Source: Rapana venosa
Taxonomy: Eukaryota; Mollusca; Gastropoda; Neogastropoda; Muricidae
Assembly (NCBI GenBank): GCA_028751875.1
Contig: CM054140.1
Location: 30,289,849-30,353,848, forward strand
DNA length: 64,000 nucleotides
Reading direction: 5' to 3'
Part shown: positions 35,867 to 64,000 of the stretch, piece by piece
How the letters are laid out: each line of letters begins with the position of its first letter
Numbering within the stretch: the stretch's first letter is position 1
Notes under the pieces: model-generated
The model's input: the letters and a program-made list of their open reading frames with translations, nothing else
Databases searched by the model: none
What the model was told of the DNA's origin: nothing
Translations under genes and position numbers: made by a program

Positions 35867-37379
35867 CTGCAAAGAAAACATATACACACAGTAATATCTT
35901 GTGGCTTTAGATTTGCCTTGCATGCTCTTAAGAAGCATACCATTGGGTTACAGAAGCTAAAGCTCTGACATGAGTTTCCTTGCAGATGTGCGTTGTCATT
36001 AACTGGTTTCTCACCAGTCTGACTGAGCATTTGAAACATTACAACTGCATGCCACATTTGTAAAATAAATAGGAATAATCTTTGTTTCTGCCAACAGGAT
36101 AAAATATGCTGAACTCACAAGAGCTGAAATGCTTATGCTAATTCATAATGCAGTTAATACTTTGACTTGTTTTAATTTCTTCCTTAAGTCCCTGACAAAT
36201 CTCTGGGATATGCTGCATTCTCTGGGTTATTGTGCCAAAACTTTCATGCAATGTGTCTTAAGCATTTTTTTTCTTTTGTTCCTTGGCTAGAGCTCCAAGA
36301 TTCACCAACAGTGAGATTTTCGCGTATGCAAATGCGGAGAAATGGTTCCTCGTTACGAAAGTGGCCACATACTGACTTTGGGGATTATGTCTGCATATGA
36401 CACCAGAGTACATGCATTTTTTAAAACTAATTCTATCATGTATTCTTACCACATGCAATGGCCTAGTCTTCCAAAAAGTGGAACAGGTTTTTACCACATG
36501 CACAAGATTTTCTGTGTGCGTTTGCACACGGGACTTTGGCTTATACTACAGTCTTATCTGAAGCACTTTCAGGAGAGTGAGGTCAGTACTGATATTAACT
36601 CCCAAGGGAAAAATCTCCTCGAAGGGGCACCTTGGTGGTGGCTTCACCTTCCCTGTACGTCACCTTTTGGGCCATACCTTCTGGGTATACAGCCACCCAT
36701 GGTTTTTGAGAAAGTATGTATTTATTGTTTGATTGCCCAATTCTTATTGACCCGTTTAAAAGAAGAGGAATATATATTCATAAAAAATAGGCCACTAGTC
36801 AAGAAGTTTTATATAACTCTCAGCAATTCATAACATCAGTTGCTGAGGTTTTATACTCTTCCCCAGTAAGGCCTCTATTACAGTTAGTTGTGAGTAGGAC
36901 TATATATGGTTTGAATGCGGGTGTGTCTATAACTCCAAGTAGTGAATGAACATTAAACAAAACAAAACACACACACGTGTGCGTGTATGCATGCACACAC
37001 ACATACACACTCGATTTACTGCATCAATCTCTGAGAAGTCTTAGGATTATAAATTTATGAGCCACCACAGCTTAGCAGGGAGTAAAAATTCTCAGTACAT
37101 GGACAGGATGTAGCAACCAGAATGTAGGGAGCCTCACAGGACAGTGACGTCATTCTGATGTCATAATGACTATGTCCTCTTTGAGAGTGTGGGTGTGTAC
37201 CCACCCACAACGTATTGGGATGCTTTGGGCTCATCAAGTCACTTTTTTTTTTAAACACAAACTTTTTTGTGGCTGTGTAAGGCATATATTTATTGACAAA
37301 GTCACAAAATTTCAGCACAGCAGCAGTAACATTTCCTGAGTTACAGAGCAATCTGTAGGGTCTGGGTGAAAATACATCC

Positions 37380-37462
37380 ATGAGGTATGGGGAAAGTATT
37401 AAACCTGGGCCTTCAGATCACAAGCTCATAGCTCTAACCACCAGGCCATACCCCAACCCCAA
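37380..37462 (-). mobile_element. tRNA-like SINE head
   Basis: On the minus strand, gtatggcctggtggttagag (A box) is followed by caggtttaatac (weak B box). Too degenerate for a functional tRNA. Confidence 0.5.
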
Positions 37463-37896
37463 TCTGAAGAAAATGAAACCTTGCATGGCTGATCTCTCTT
37501 CATGTTACAGATTGCCTGCATACAAAGTATGTCTGTGCCAATTAAACCACCACTCACAGCTGCAGCCTATTCTTCCTCTATGACAGATGTGTGGGCTTAA
37601 CTGCTGAGTGCAAGTGCACTGTATATGCTGGGGAATAAAATTCTTATATACCTCTTGCCATGTTCATGTCCCTGTTACTCAGAAATTACCATATGAATAA
37701 TCATGATATTCTTCCCAATGACAGTATATATATATACATATAGTAGATTGCTTTCAGGCAAGCTCTAAGTAGTTAGCATGATCTTTTACTTCAAAAATAC
37801 ACCACTGTCATTCTGAGTAACACCCCCCCACCCAACCCCCCCACAACCTCAATAGCGTCACACATAAGTCATCATCTGAATCATCACAATCGTTTT

Positions 37897-38747
37897 TTTT
37901 GGGTGTTTTTTTTTTGCTGCCTCATCTTCTGTGATGTCCCCCGTCCTACTGCTCCCATTCCGCTCATTTCAATCTCCCTGCCACAGCAATACCTAGATTT
38001 GCTATGTCTCACCCCTAGGGGCGGAAGTCCACAGGAAGCCCATCAATATCAGGCCACTGTAGGGCCACCAGCCAGAGGGGCCCTGCACTGCTGCTGGGTC
38101 ACTTTGGTGGTATTAAGTAATGCCTGTTCTGAGCTAACATATTCAGGACACCACCTACTAAGCCCCAGTATTAGCTCAGTTGCGGAGCCAGACTGAGTGA
38201 GTTGCCCACCTAAGGTGGCAACCATCACAACATCCCTCCAATGACCGTTCCCCATTAACCTCCAACCCCAAAGGCTTTGATACACACAGAGATATGTTTG
38301 GGGAAACTGAATCTAAGGTTATCATGTGACCAGAGCAACTGGGACCACTGAATCAGACGCAATTTTGTTTTAATTGCATGATGATCAATGACAATGAGGA
38401 TGACGTAATGTTGCTGCTGTGGTAATGCATATGCTTTGAGACTACTTGACAGGGTTTTACTCTATGCTTACTATCATAATATATCCCGGCGTCAACTGGG
38501 CCCGAGAGATACAGACACCTGCAGTGTTGGTCACGTAATTTGAGCAACACTCTCAAACTCACATCCGTTAAGTGGATGAAGCTCGACTGTGTGGTCCCAG
38601 TCTTCCTACTGTGCCCACAGCACACTCACTCTGGGTAGGAGCCGGCTGTAGTCCGAAAAATCCCTATGACTCTTATGGGAATCGAGCCCGCAACCTTCCA
38701 GTCTGAAATCCAAGGCGCTAACCACTGCACCTTGGTGGCTGGTTATA
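37897..38747 (-). mobile_element. 850 bp tRNA-headed retroposon with target duplications
   Basis: Flanked by cacaatcgtttt (37885-37896) and cacaattgtttt (38748-38759), 11 of 12 matching. On the minus strand it begins with a tRNA-like head: gccaccaaggtgcagtgg, then A box ggttagcgcc and B box ggctcgattccc at about 38690. It continues for some 750 bp without a coding frame and ends in a poly-A at 37905. Far longer than a normal SINE. Confidence 0.7.
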
Positions 38748-39492
38748 CACAATTGTTTTCATCACTATCAGGAGTACCTAAAATTTTATTATCCACTTCT
38801 CCAGCTGTATAAAGACAATGATACATTTAACGAGAAGAGTCAGCCATTTTGAACAAGAACAGTCCAAGCAGTCATGCAAAATAACACAAAATATGAGATA
38901 AAATTTTTTTATTTTTGCCATGTTTTTGCAGCTGGATGTTGCCAAGCAATAGGAGAGTGATCTCCACTAATTTTGGAGTTCTTTCCCTTTAATTGTAGTC
39001 AAGGAAGCTGGCTTGTTTACTTCAGTTTGAAAACCCGAAAATTTTCTGGGTTGGTGTATGGAGTGCACATTTAGTCACGGAAAATTTCTGGGGTGGGGCA
39101 GTCAAGCAGTTAATGTGCCTGCAAAATTTTAAATTGCAGTTTCACATAAGAAATCAGCTTTACAGCTTTGTTTAAAAATCCAGAATTCAAGAAAAAACAA
39201 AACAAAAACAATAAACAAACAACATCCCCCCTCCCATACAAACAAACCTTTTTAAAACAATAATCATGAGCTCCTATATTATTCTTATTTAATTTTTGAT
39301 GTATCCCTGACAATGGAATTTCTCTGTTTATTGAGATAATAAAGTATTGACGTTGTCTTGGTTTTGGCTACCTTAACAATAGGTAAATGGTCGCATACGC
39401 AAAATTTCACCATCGGTGAACCTTGTAGCTGTTACCGAGGAATTAAAAAACCCCAAACAAACCAAAACCAAAACGCTCAAGATGTATTTTAC

Positions 39493-39679
39493 CTCGTTTC
39501 TTTCCAATCGCGTTTAAAATAAGAAGGTCAGGACGATGAGAGAAGAAGTGTCCCAACTTGACGAAGGCTTCTTTCAGCAGGTCGAAAGAGCTGATGACCA
39601 CCAGTGTGCTGCAACCCAGCTGGAGACTGAAGATGTCTCCACACTGCTTCCTCCACATCCTGAAGTTCTCCTGTGGATC
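39493..39679 (-). CDS. Cytochrome P450 (CYP2-like) exon 2
   Basis: 187 nt: DPQENFRMWRKQCGDIFSLQ, then LGCSTLVVISSFDLLKEAF and FFSHRPDLLILNAIGKKR. This is the helix A / beta-1 / helix B region of the CYP2 clan (GDIFSLQLG, FSHRP). Acceptor cttgcag is at 39680-39686. Donor GTAAAA begins at 39492. Phase 0 in, phase 1 out, which joins exon 3 cleanly to give RGVALSSGE. Confidence 0.92.
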
Positions 39680-39914
39680 CTGCAAGAGTTTTTCAACAAA
39701 CACATGAAAACCCTTGTTACTTTTTGCCTTTTATTTTGACCTTTCACTGCCATGATGTGTATGTGGAGGTTTTGATCCAGGGTGGGTAATGTCTGATGAG
39801 ACATACTGACATAAATTTAGGTAGTGAGTAAATTAAGTAACTGCTCATATATATATACATACTGTACATAATGTTGACATAATTATCACTAAGCATATTG
39901 TGATTATTGGACAA

Positions 39915-40262
39915 TTCTGATTTCAGAAGAGAGTAAAAAAATCCTGCAAAGATAATGATTGCCTATCCCATCACAGATCAGATGATTCAGAATCAGAGTA
40001 AACAATACCTGCAAAGATAATGATTCCATCACAGATCAGAGTAAACCATTCCTGCAAAGATAATGATTGCCTATTCCATCAAAGATCAGAGTAAAAAATA
40101 CCTGCAAAGATAATGATTCCATCACAGATCAGAGTAAACCATTCCTGCAAAGATAATGATTGCCTATCCCATCACACATCAGAGTAAACAATTCCTACAA
40201 AGATAATGATTCCATCACAGATCAGAGTAAACAATTCCTGCAAAGATAATGACAGCCTTTCC
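39915..40262. repeat. Alternating tandem repeat
   Basis: About eight units built on cctgcaaagataatgatt and ccatcacagatcagagtaaa. Units with and without an inserted 'gcctatc' alternate, giving a two-unit higher-order period. Confidence 0.85.
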
Positions 40263-40409
40263 CATCACAAAGCACTTCTAGTTGTTCACCTCTAGATGTG
40301 ATGGTGTCAGGGAGCACTGAAGACGTTAGATAATCATTGTGAAGAATGGGGACTTCTAGTTCTTTAGCCCAGCAGCCAGAGTCCTCAATCAGACTATTAT
40401 GCTATAGTA

Positions 40410-40482
40410 GTAACAGAAACAGAGAGAGATGGAGAAGGCTCATCAATGTCAAACCTCCCCTGGGAGAAACATGACAAAAAAG

Positions 40483-40511
<29 letters not shown>
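40410..40511 (+). mobile_element. Non-LTR retrotransposon 3' end with (GAA)n tail
   Basis: Matches the end of the fragment at 12586 (acagagagagatgg, ggctcatcaatgtcaaacct, acatgacaaaaaagg) and finishes in about ten GAA units. Confidence 0.7.
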
Positions 40512-40513
<2 letters not shown>

Positions 40514-40607
40514 CAGACTGAATATTGGGTATGCATACATTATCCATATACCACCTACCATATCATTAAATTACAGTGTGCTGGGTTTGCTGGCATCATC
40601 CATTCCA

Positions 40608-40925
40608 CTGGAAGGCAGGATAGCCTAGTGGTTTGAGCTTGCACTCATGGTCTCACGGCCCAGGATTGAGCCACCACTGAGGACTGAGGTGCCTGTTTGA
40701 AGGGATATTTCCCCTGGAGTTTACATCAGTACTGACTGAGTGACTCCACTTCCCCGAAAGCCCTTCCGATGAGAATACTTCATCAAACACTCAGACACCA
40801 ACCACCATTGTCTGTCATATGAGCGAAAATGAGCTGTGCTGTCAGATGAGACCCATGTGTAAACACAATCAACACATGCAGAAATCTTGCATTCATGTTA
40901 AAACCAAAAACAAACACAAAAAAAC
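40608..40925 (+). mobile_element. tRNA-headed SINE
   Basis: Head aggatagcctagtggtttga (A box) and cccaggattgagcc (B-box-like), then tttcccctggagtttacatc and tgtctgtcatatgagcgaaa, A-rich end. Related pieces are at 27525-27600 (inverted) and 30775-30870. Confidence 0.6.
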
Positions 40926-40969
40926 GCAGGCACACAGGCATCATGTTTAGATACCAAGTCAGAATGTGG

Positions 40970-41060
40970 CTACCTTAGGCTAATGAATGATGATAGTTGC
41001 ATACACAAAATCTTACTATTGCCAATACGGTGAACCCTGGAGCTCTTGCCGAGAAAAAAC
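40970..41060 (+). mobile_element. SINE tail family copy
   Basis: Contains gtggctacctta, gcatacacaaaatcttac, ggtgaaccctggagctcttg and an A-rich end, as at 14045. Confidence 0.5.
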
Positions 41061-41096
41061 ACTCCCTCCCTGCCCCCCAAACAAATTGTATGTTTG

Positions 41097-41234
41097 GGTT
41101 ATTATCTAGCTAAGACTGACCACTTGGCTGGATACAAACTTCGGTTATTATCTAGCTAAGACTGACCACTTGGCTGGATACAAACTTCGGTTATTATCTA
41201 GCTAAGACTGACCACTTGGCTGGATACAAACTTC
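41097..41234. repeat. 46 bp direct repeat, three units
   Basis: Three identical units of ggttattatctagctaagac, tgaccacttggctgg, atacaaacttc. Confidence 0.95.
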
Positions 41235-41453
41235 ATGACCTCCCTTGTATCCTTTTAATGCTAACAAAAGGTTCCCCAAACAAAAGGCCCAGATATTTAG
41301 TAGGTTTTATTTTCTTCTTTATTTTGTGCAAATATATATTTTGAACAAAGTTTTTTCTCTCTAGTTTTTTATCATCATCTTTCAATGGTAGCTTTAATAG
41401 GCCACAGGAATATCAGATATTTCTTGTGGATGCAAATGACACTTCTAAATTAT

Positions 41454-41851
41454 GTAAAGTGTCTGCTGTAACTGTATGGTAGGCCTGTACCAGTACCACC
41501 TACCCCTCTGCATCATTCACAACAGACACCTGTCACTTATGATGCAGACTCACCCATAACCAGCTGGGGTCAGGTCAGGTGAAAGGTAGGCCTATGGTCC
41601 TGAGCCTAATCAAATATGCCCAAAATATTGCCTATCTAGTGCAGTCTTCCGTGTAAAGTGTCTGCTGTAACTGTATGGTAGGCCTGTACCAGTACCACCT
41701 ACCCCTCTGCATCATTCACAACAGACACCTGTCACTTATGATGCAGACTCACCCATAACCAGCTGGGGTCAGGTCAGGTGAAAGGTAGGCCTATGGTCCT
41801 GAGCCTAATCAAATATGCCCAAAATATTGCCTATCTAGTGCAGTCTTCCGT
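41454..41851. repeat. Perfect 199 bp tandem duplication
   Basis: 41454-41652 and 41653-41851 are identical by eye, from gtaaagtgtctgctgtaact to cagtcttccgtg. Confidence 0.95.
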
Positions 41852-42105
41852 GTTTTCTACTGATTAAAAAAAAAAGAAACAAATTAAAAAAACAACAAAA
41901 AAAACATAAAGCAAAAGTTCTGTGAATTGTATCTTTGATACATTGCTTTAAAAATAGGGCCTAAGTTGGAGAAATTGTAACTGGTTACATGCACTTGTTT
42001 TCCTCCAATAGACCTACTTAAATTTCTGTTGGTTGTTGTTTACATTACATACTACGTAAGTGAGATCATCATGTTGTGCAATATATATGGTAACTAGTTC
42101 CATAC

Positions 42106-42279
42106 CTTTGACATAAGGTGCAAATGCCCGATCAGAGGTAATCGGTACGATGGGCTGGGTGGCAGTGGAAAATCTGATCGACTTGAATTGATCCATTGCA
42201 AAATTAAAGACGTGCATAAAAAGGCCACGAAGAAAACCAAACAAGTCGAAGTGTCCAAGTTTGACAAAAACAACATCAC
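42106..42279 (-). CDS. Cytochrome P450 (CYP2-like) exon 1, copy 2
   Basis: Start exon of the P450 whose exons 2 and 3 are at 39493-39679 and 35342-35866. 58 codons from ATG at 42279 to an AAG|GTATGG donor, phase 0, compatible with exon 2. Hydrophobic anchor (CLVFFVAFLCTSLILQW), then hinge PLPPSP and PLIGHLH. The first three exons together give about 295 residues, roughly 60% of a normal P450. Confidence 0.92.
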
Positions 42280-42462
42280 TTTAATCCGAACTAGTCAACT
42301 TCTGTCGACAAGGAAAGTTAACTGTGGACCCTGACCGTTTGGGTCTATTCCGGTAGGCTACTGTCACAAACTTTTAGGCCCATTTCCGGTACATGTGAGA
42401 ACAACGTTGTGAACTGAAAGGAGCATCCCAGGAAACTCTTTTTCATTCACTGATTGATGAAA
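42280..42462. promoter_or_regulatory. Divergent CYP/AQR promoter region, copy 2
   Basis: Spans the 183 bp from the CYP ATG to a plus-strand donor (gatgaa|gtaagt, GT at 42463) that probably ends a noncoding AQR exon. Two TTCCGGTA motifs (about 42348 and 42384) are kept in both copies. Copy 1 differs by small indels, such as an extra 'aggcct' near 2870. Confidence 0.45.
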
Positions 42463-42759
42463 GTAAGTTTCACATACATAGATCGTCTTATACCAGACAT
42501 TTAAATGTCAATAAATTTGAAAACTGTTGGTAGTATTCTCACCTATGATCATTGTCTTGTCTTGTACTAATGAAAATTCAACTTAACTAGGCCTACGGCT
42601 ACACGGCGACAGAAGCAGTCATTACATTAGGCCTTTTGTACAATGTACGTACAAGAGAACCCATCCCCCCCAAAAATAAAAGAAATTGTTTGTTTGTTTG
42701 TTATTATATGTGAATGTTGGCAGTTTTTCTTTCAGCCGTGATGGACCTGACTGTTGAAT

Positions 42760-43465
42760 GTAGTGTGTGTGTCAATGTGTCAGTGTTTGTATGTGGTGTG
42801 TGTTCATTCTTTAGATTTTACGTCATTTCACTATCATGATATTAGATGGGGGGAGTCAGGAAGAAAAGCAGATGCTTGTGTGTGACTGAAAGTTTGTGTT
42901 TTGCCAGTTGTAATGCAAGTGTGTACATATATATATATATACTTACAGTTACACACACACATACACATATGTGTTTGTGTGTGTGTACATGCGTGTATGT
43001 GTGTGTGTACATGCTTGTGTATGTGTGTGCGAGCGCTTGTGAGTGTGTGTACGTGCATGTGTGTACATGTGTATATCATATGTCATGTGTGTCACTGTGT
43101 CAGTGTGTGTGTGTGTACTGTGTGTTCACACGTGCACGAACAAACATGAATGTTATTCAATGACAGAATTGGAATAGGCTTAAGGCAGTTAAGCATAACA
43201 GTTGCTTAAAAAAGAAGTTACAATTAATACAAATGTTCAGCAATATTTGAGAGTGGAGAGAGAGAGAGATGGGGGGGGGGGGGGGTGACTGTGTGTGTGC
43301 GCGTGACACCCTCGCATATTCCTGTGTGCACAAACAAACAGATGAATTTTATTCAATGACAGTAATGGAATAGGCTTAAGCATAACAGCTGCTTAGAAAA
43401 GAAGTTACATACAGCAATATTTGAGGGTGGAGAGAGAGAGCGAGAGGTGTGTGTGTGTGTGTTTG
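42760..43465. repeat. GT/TATA/GA microsatellite tracts in AQR intron 1, copy 2
   Basis: Same series of GT, TATA, poly-G and GA tracts as at 3330-4070, with slightly different lengths. Confidence 0.85.
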
Positions 43466-44013
43466 TGTACTGTTGTGTTTCAGTATTTGTTGATTGCTTG
43501 TTATTCTTTGGTTGCTCATAACAGGTTGCTATCTTAACACTAAATCAAACTGATTTTATTATTACTATGAGTATGATGTACTTAATTATTTATGCTAATC
43601 TTTCTTTGATCATATATGGCATTTTTGATATCTGAGAGAACTTTAGTTTATAATTGTCACATGTCAGTGATGCTCTAGACACCCACTGCCCACAGTACAA
43701 TGTAGCACTCTCAAGTTCAGCTACATAAATATTAATCATCATAATCTTCTTAAGTTAAAGACTTTATTGAGTCAGTGAGTATACTTACATTGATTCCTAT
43801 TGAACACACATGTATAAACTCTAGACAGGAGTCATTCTTAGTCTAAAAAAATCCTTTACAGGTGACAAGCCTGTGACCTGGGTCCTACTCCACCCCCACC
43901 CCCTGCCCCAAACTCTCCCCCCCTCCTTTCTAGACATTGTGTCCTTTTGAAATTTTACAGTTTTAATTTTAAAAAAACAAACGCTATTATTGAATGTATT
44001 TTGTTGCAGCAAA

Positions 44014-62186
<18,173 letters not shown>

Positions 62187-62324
62187 GTTGGTGTGCTTGT
62201 GTACATGTCAGTGTGGGCCTGTATGGACATGTCTGCATTTGTTTGGAGAGAGAGAGAGAGAGAGAGAGAGTGTGTGTGTGTATGTATGTGTGTTTGTGCA
62301 CGTACATGTATGTTTATGTGTATA

Positions 62325-63929
62325 CAGGGTTCGTACAAATCTTAAAAAGCCCTAAAAGGCCCTGATTTTTGAAGATCCAAAATAAGGCCCCTAAAAAGCC
62401 CTAAAAATGAGACCTATGGCCCTGGAGGCCCTAAAAAGCCCTAAAAATGGGAACCATGAGTGAGAGTTTCTGTTGTGTAGATAAGACAAATACACAAAAT
62501 AAAACTTATGAGAAATGAAAGCAAGAAGGATGTCCAAAGATCGTATTATCACCGATAGAGCCTGTCGTCTGCTATTCATGTCGTGCCACCTATTTTGCCA
62601 AGGGAGGTAATTTGCCTCCATTGGAAGTGCATATTCGCTTTGCTTTCATCAGTTATTTTTTACATGCCGAAAACTACATACCCCTATGGAAAATGATGTT
62701 TAACTATGAAACTGCAATCATGAGTCAAAATAATACCAGTTTTCTGTTTACTGGCTACAGTCCTTCTCTACGAGATTTTTCAATTTTAGCACAGCTGCGC
62801 TGTGAATAGCATGGCCTATTGTTTCTCCTGTGCACAGTTTACAAAATGGCAGTCAGTGATACAGTCGTGTGTCAGAATGTGAATACAATAAAATCTGTAG
62901 CCAGATCTATTCTTTATTTGAGGAGATTATCCCACAGATTTCCTGCAGAATGCATACAGAAACGAATCCAATTCATAAGGCAAGTCACAAATGCCTGAAT
63001 ATTTACAAATGTACAGGAAAAATACAAATGTTTGAATATTTTCCACCGCTCTATGTGGTCGATTTAGTTGACTTTACTTTAAAATTTGCAGCTTATTCAG
63101 TTATTGGCCGACTTGATCTGAAGATTCTTGTTTTTAAAAAAACAACTTTGGGCAGAGGGTGTTGGCATCCTTTTCAAGCCAGTGTTAGGCCTACCTCTCT
63201 GTCTGCATTGACCATACAGGACTTGTGCATGTATTCATAGTGAAGAGAACTTGCGTCCAGCAGCCTCTCTCTCTGTCTTTCTCAGTTTCTGTCTCTGTCT
63301 CTCTCTTTTATGCATGCATGCGTGTGCATGCACGCACGTGCGTGTGTGTGTGTGAATTCCTGCATGTACGCATGTGTGAGATTGAAATAAAGGAGCAGAA
63401 TTTGGAAGAGGCACTGTGACTGTGTGAGGGTATTGTTATTACCAGTTCTAGTACCGGGCAACCATCTGTATCTTTGGTAAGGCAAGGAGACTAGTTCACA
63501 TCAGATGAAGTTTGAGGGATAGTGTCTTTTAAGTTCACTTTGCTAGCTGTTTGTGAAAAACATCTTGGAATCGAAAAGACACTTATTTCAGTTTTCACTC
63601 TACTTCGTATTTCAAGACATGGACACTTCCATCACACCATGGATGTTTTACTGTGTGAGGACTTTAATTCATTGTATCTATGAGTCAAAGACATTTTATT
63701 CTAGAACTTCACTTGAATTTGTGTCAATAATCAATATCCATCATGCAGTTGTAGACGAGAAGACTTTGCTTACATGAATTTGAGATTGGTTTATCAAAGT
63801 AAATGTGTATAAAGGTTGATAACATACACTTTGATACCCTGCGGCTAGGCCCTAAATTTGGAAATAATGGCCCCTAAAAAGCCCTAAAAAGGCCCTAAAT
63901 TTTTCCCCACCAAGTCTGTATGAACCCTG
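62325..63929. mobile_element. hAT-like nonautonomous DNA transposon, only in copy 2
   Basis: Terminal inverted repeats cagggttcgtaca and tgtatgaaccctg (12 of 13 match). The flanking 8 bp gtgtatac / gtatatac differ by one base, as expected for a hAT target duplication. CCCTAAAAAGCCC-type motifs cluster near both ends in the same orientation. No frame longer than about 120 codons and no transposase motif. Copy 1 has an empty site at about 24175. Confidence 0.75.
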
Positions 63930-64000
63930 GTATATACTTGTGCTTATCTGTATGGGCGTATTTTTTTCTGTGCCTTGATGTGTGTGTTTATGCACATGCC

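Larger units (their letters stand above)
35867..39492. other. CYP intron 2
   Basis: 3.6 kb intron on the minus strand. Holds an inverted SINE tail (36260-36345), a tRNA-like SINE head (37380-37460, minus), the 850 bp retroposon at 37897-38747 and another SINE tail (39368-39450). 36350-37370 shows nothing recognisable apart from a short CA tract at 36965-37010. Confidence 0.6.
39680..42105. other. CYP intron 1
   Basis: 2.4 kb, almost entirely tandem repeats and SINE pieces, which are listed separately. Nothing recognised in 40260-40400 and 41235-41450. Confidence 0.6.

Noticed and set aside
38660..38745. Functional tRNA gene on the minus strand
   Set aside because: A and B boxes are present but the cloverleaf is poor, and the sequence continues into an 850 bp retroposon with target duplications.
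62869..63240. 123-residue frame inside the hAT-like element as a transposase piece
   Set aside because: No hAT dimerisation or catalytic motif is recognisable, and the frame is short in AT-rich DNA.

Overview
This is eukaryotic genomic DNA: protein-coding information sits in short, GC-richer exons with GT..AG borders, separated by long AT-rich introns full of GT/GA microsatellites, tRNA-headed SINEs, non-LTR retrotransposon tails ending in (ATT)n, and minisatellites. The repeat families (SINE tails around a 'gatgagac..taaac' core, and 3' ends of the 'gcgctatataaat..(ATT)n' type) look like those of molluscs, so a marine gastropod or other mollusc is the best guess. That is an inference from repeat style, not proof. 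There are no prokaryotic operons, CRISPR arrays or phage genes.

Two genes are present, arranged head to head. (1) AQR (Aquarius / IBP160), the SF1 RNA helicase of the spliceosomal intron-binding complex, lies on the + strand. (2) A CYP2-like cytochrome P450 lies on the - strand. Their 5' ends are separated by a short shared promoter region with two TTCCGGTA motifs. The CYP/AQR unit occurs twice. Copy 1 spans about 2683-29460 (CYP exon 1 plus AQR exons 1-24, reaching the Walker A exon). Copy 2 spans about 42092-64000 (CYP exon 1 plus AQR exons 1-19, running off the window). Introns are nearly identical between copies, including the same SINEs, but transposon insertions and array lengths differ. 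Copy 2 is clean. Copy 1 carries patches of small indels that destroy the AQR start codon, two splice donors and several reading frames. An uncollapsed second haplotype or poorly polished contig joined across a gap is the simplest reading; a recent tandem duplication with decay is the alternative.

Layout: 1-2690, microsatellite and a putative 1.4 kb terminal-inverted-repeat element; 2692-2865, orphan CYP exon 1; 4588-29460, AQR copy 1; 29900-33500, noisy low-complexity sequence with decayed retroelements and a 750 bp GT tract; 33501-34000, a gap of exactly 500 N; 34001-35341, SINE debris; 35342-42279, CYP exons 3, 2 and 1 (- strand) with repeat-rich introns; 42280-42462, divergent promoter and probable noncoding AQR exon; 44014-62186, AQR exons 1-19; 62325-63929, a hAT-like nonautonomous transposon present only in copy 2.

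I see no wholly new gene system. The most unusual objects are a SINE whose head joins a tRNA 5' half to a 5S rRNA promoter-like segment with perfect 14 bp target duplications, a 90 bp minisatellite that begins at an AQR splice donor and repeats a donor-like sequence in every unit, and an 850 bp tRNA-headed retroposon.
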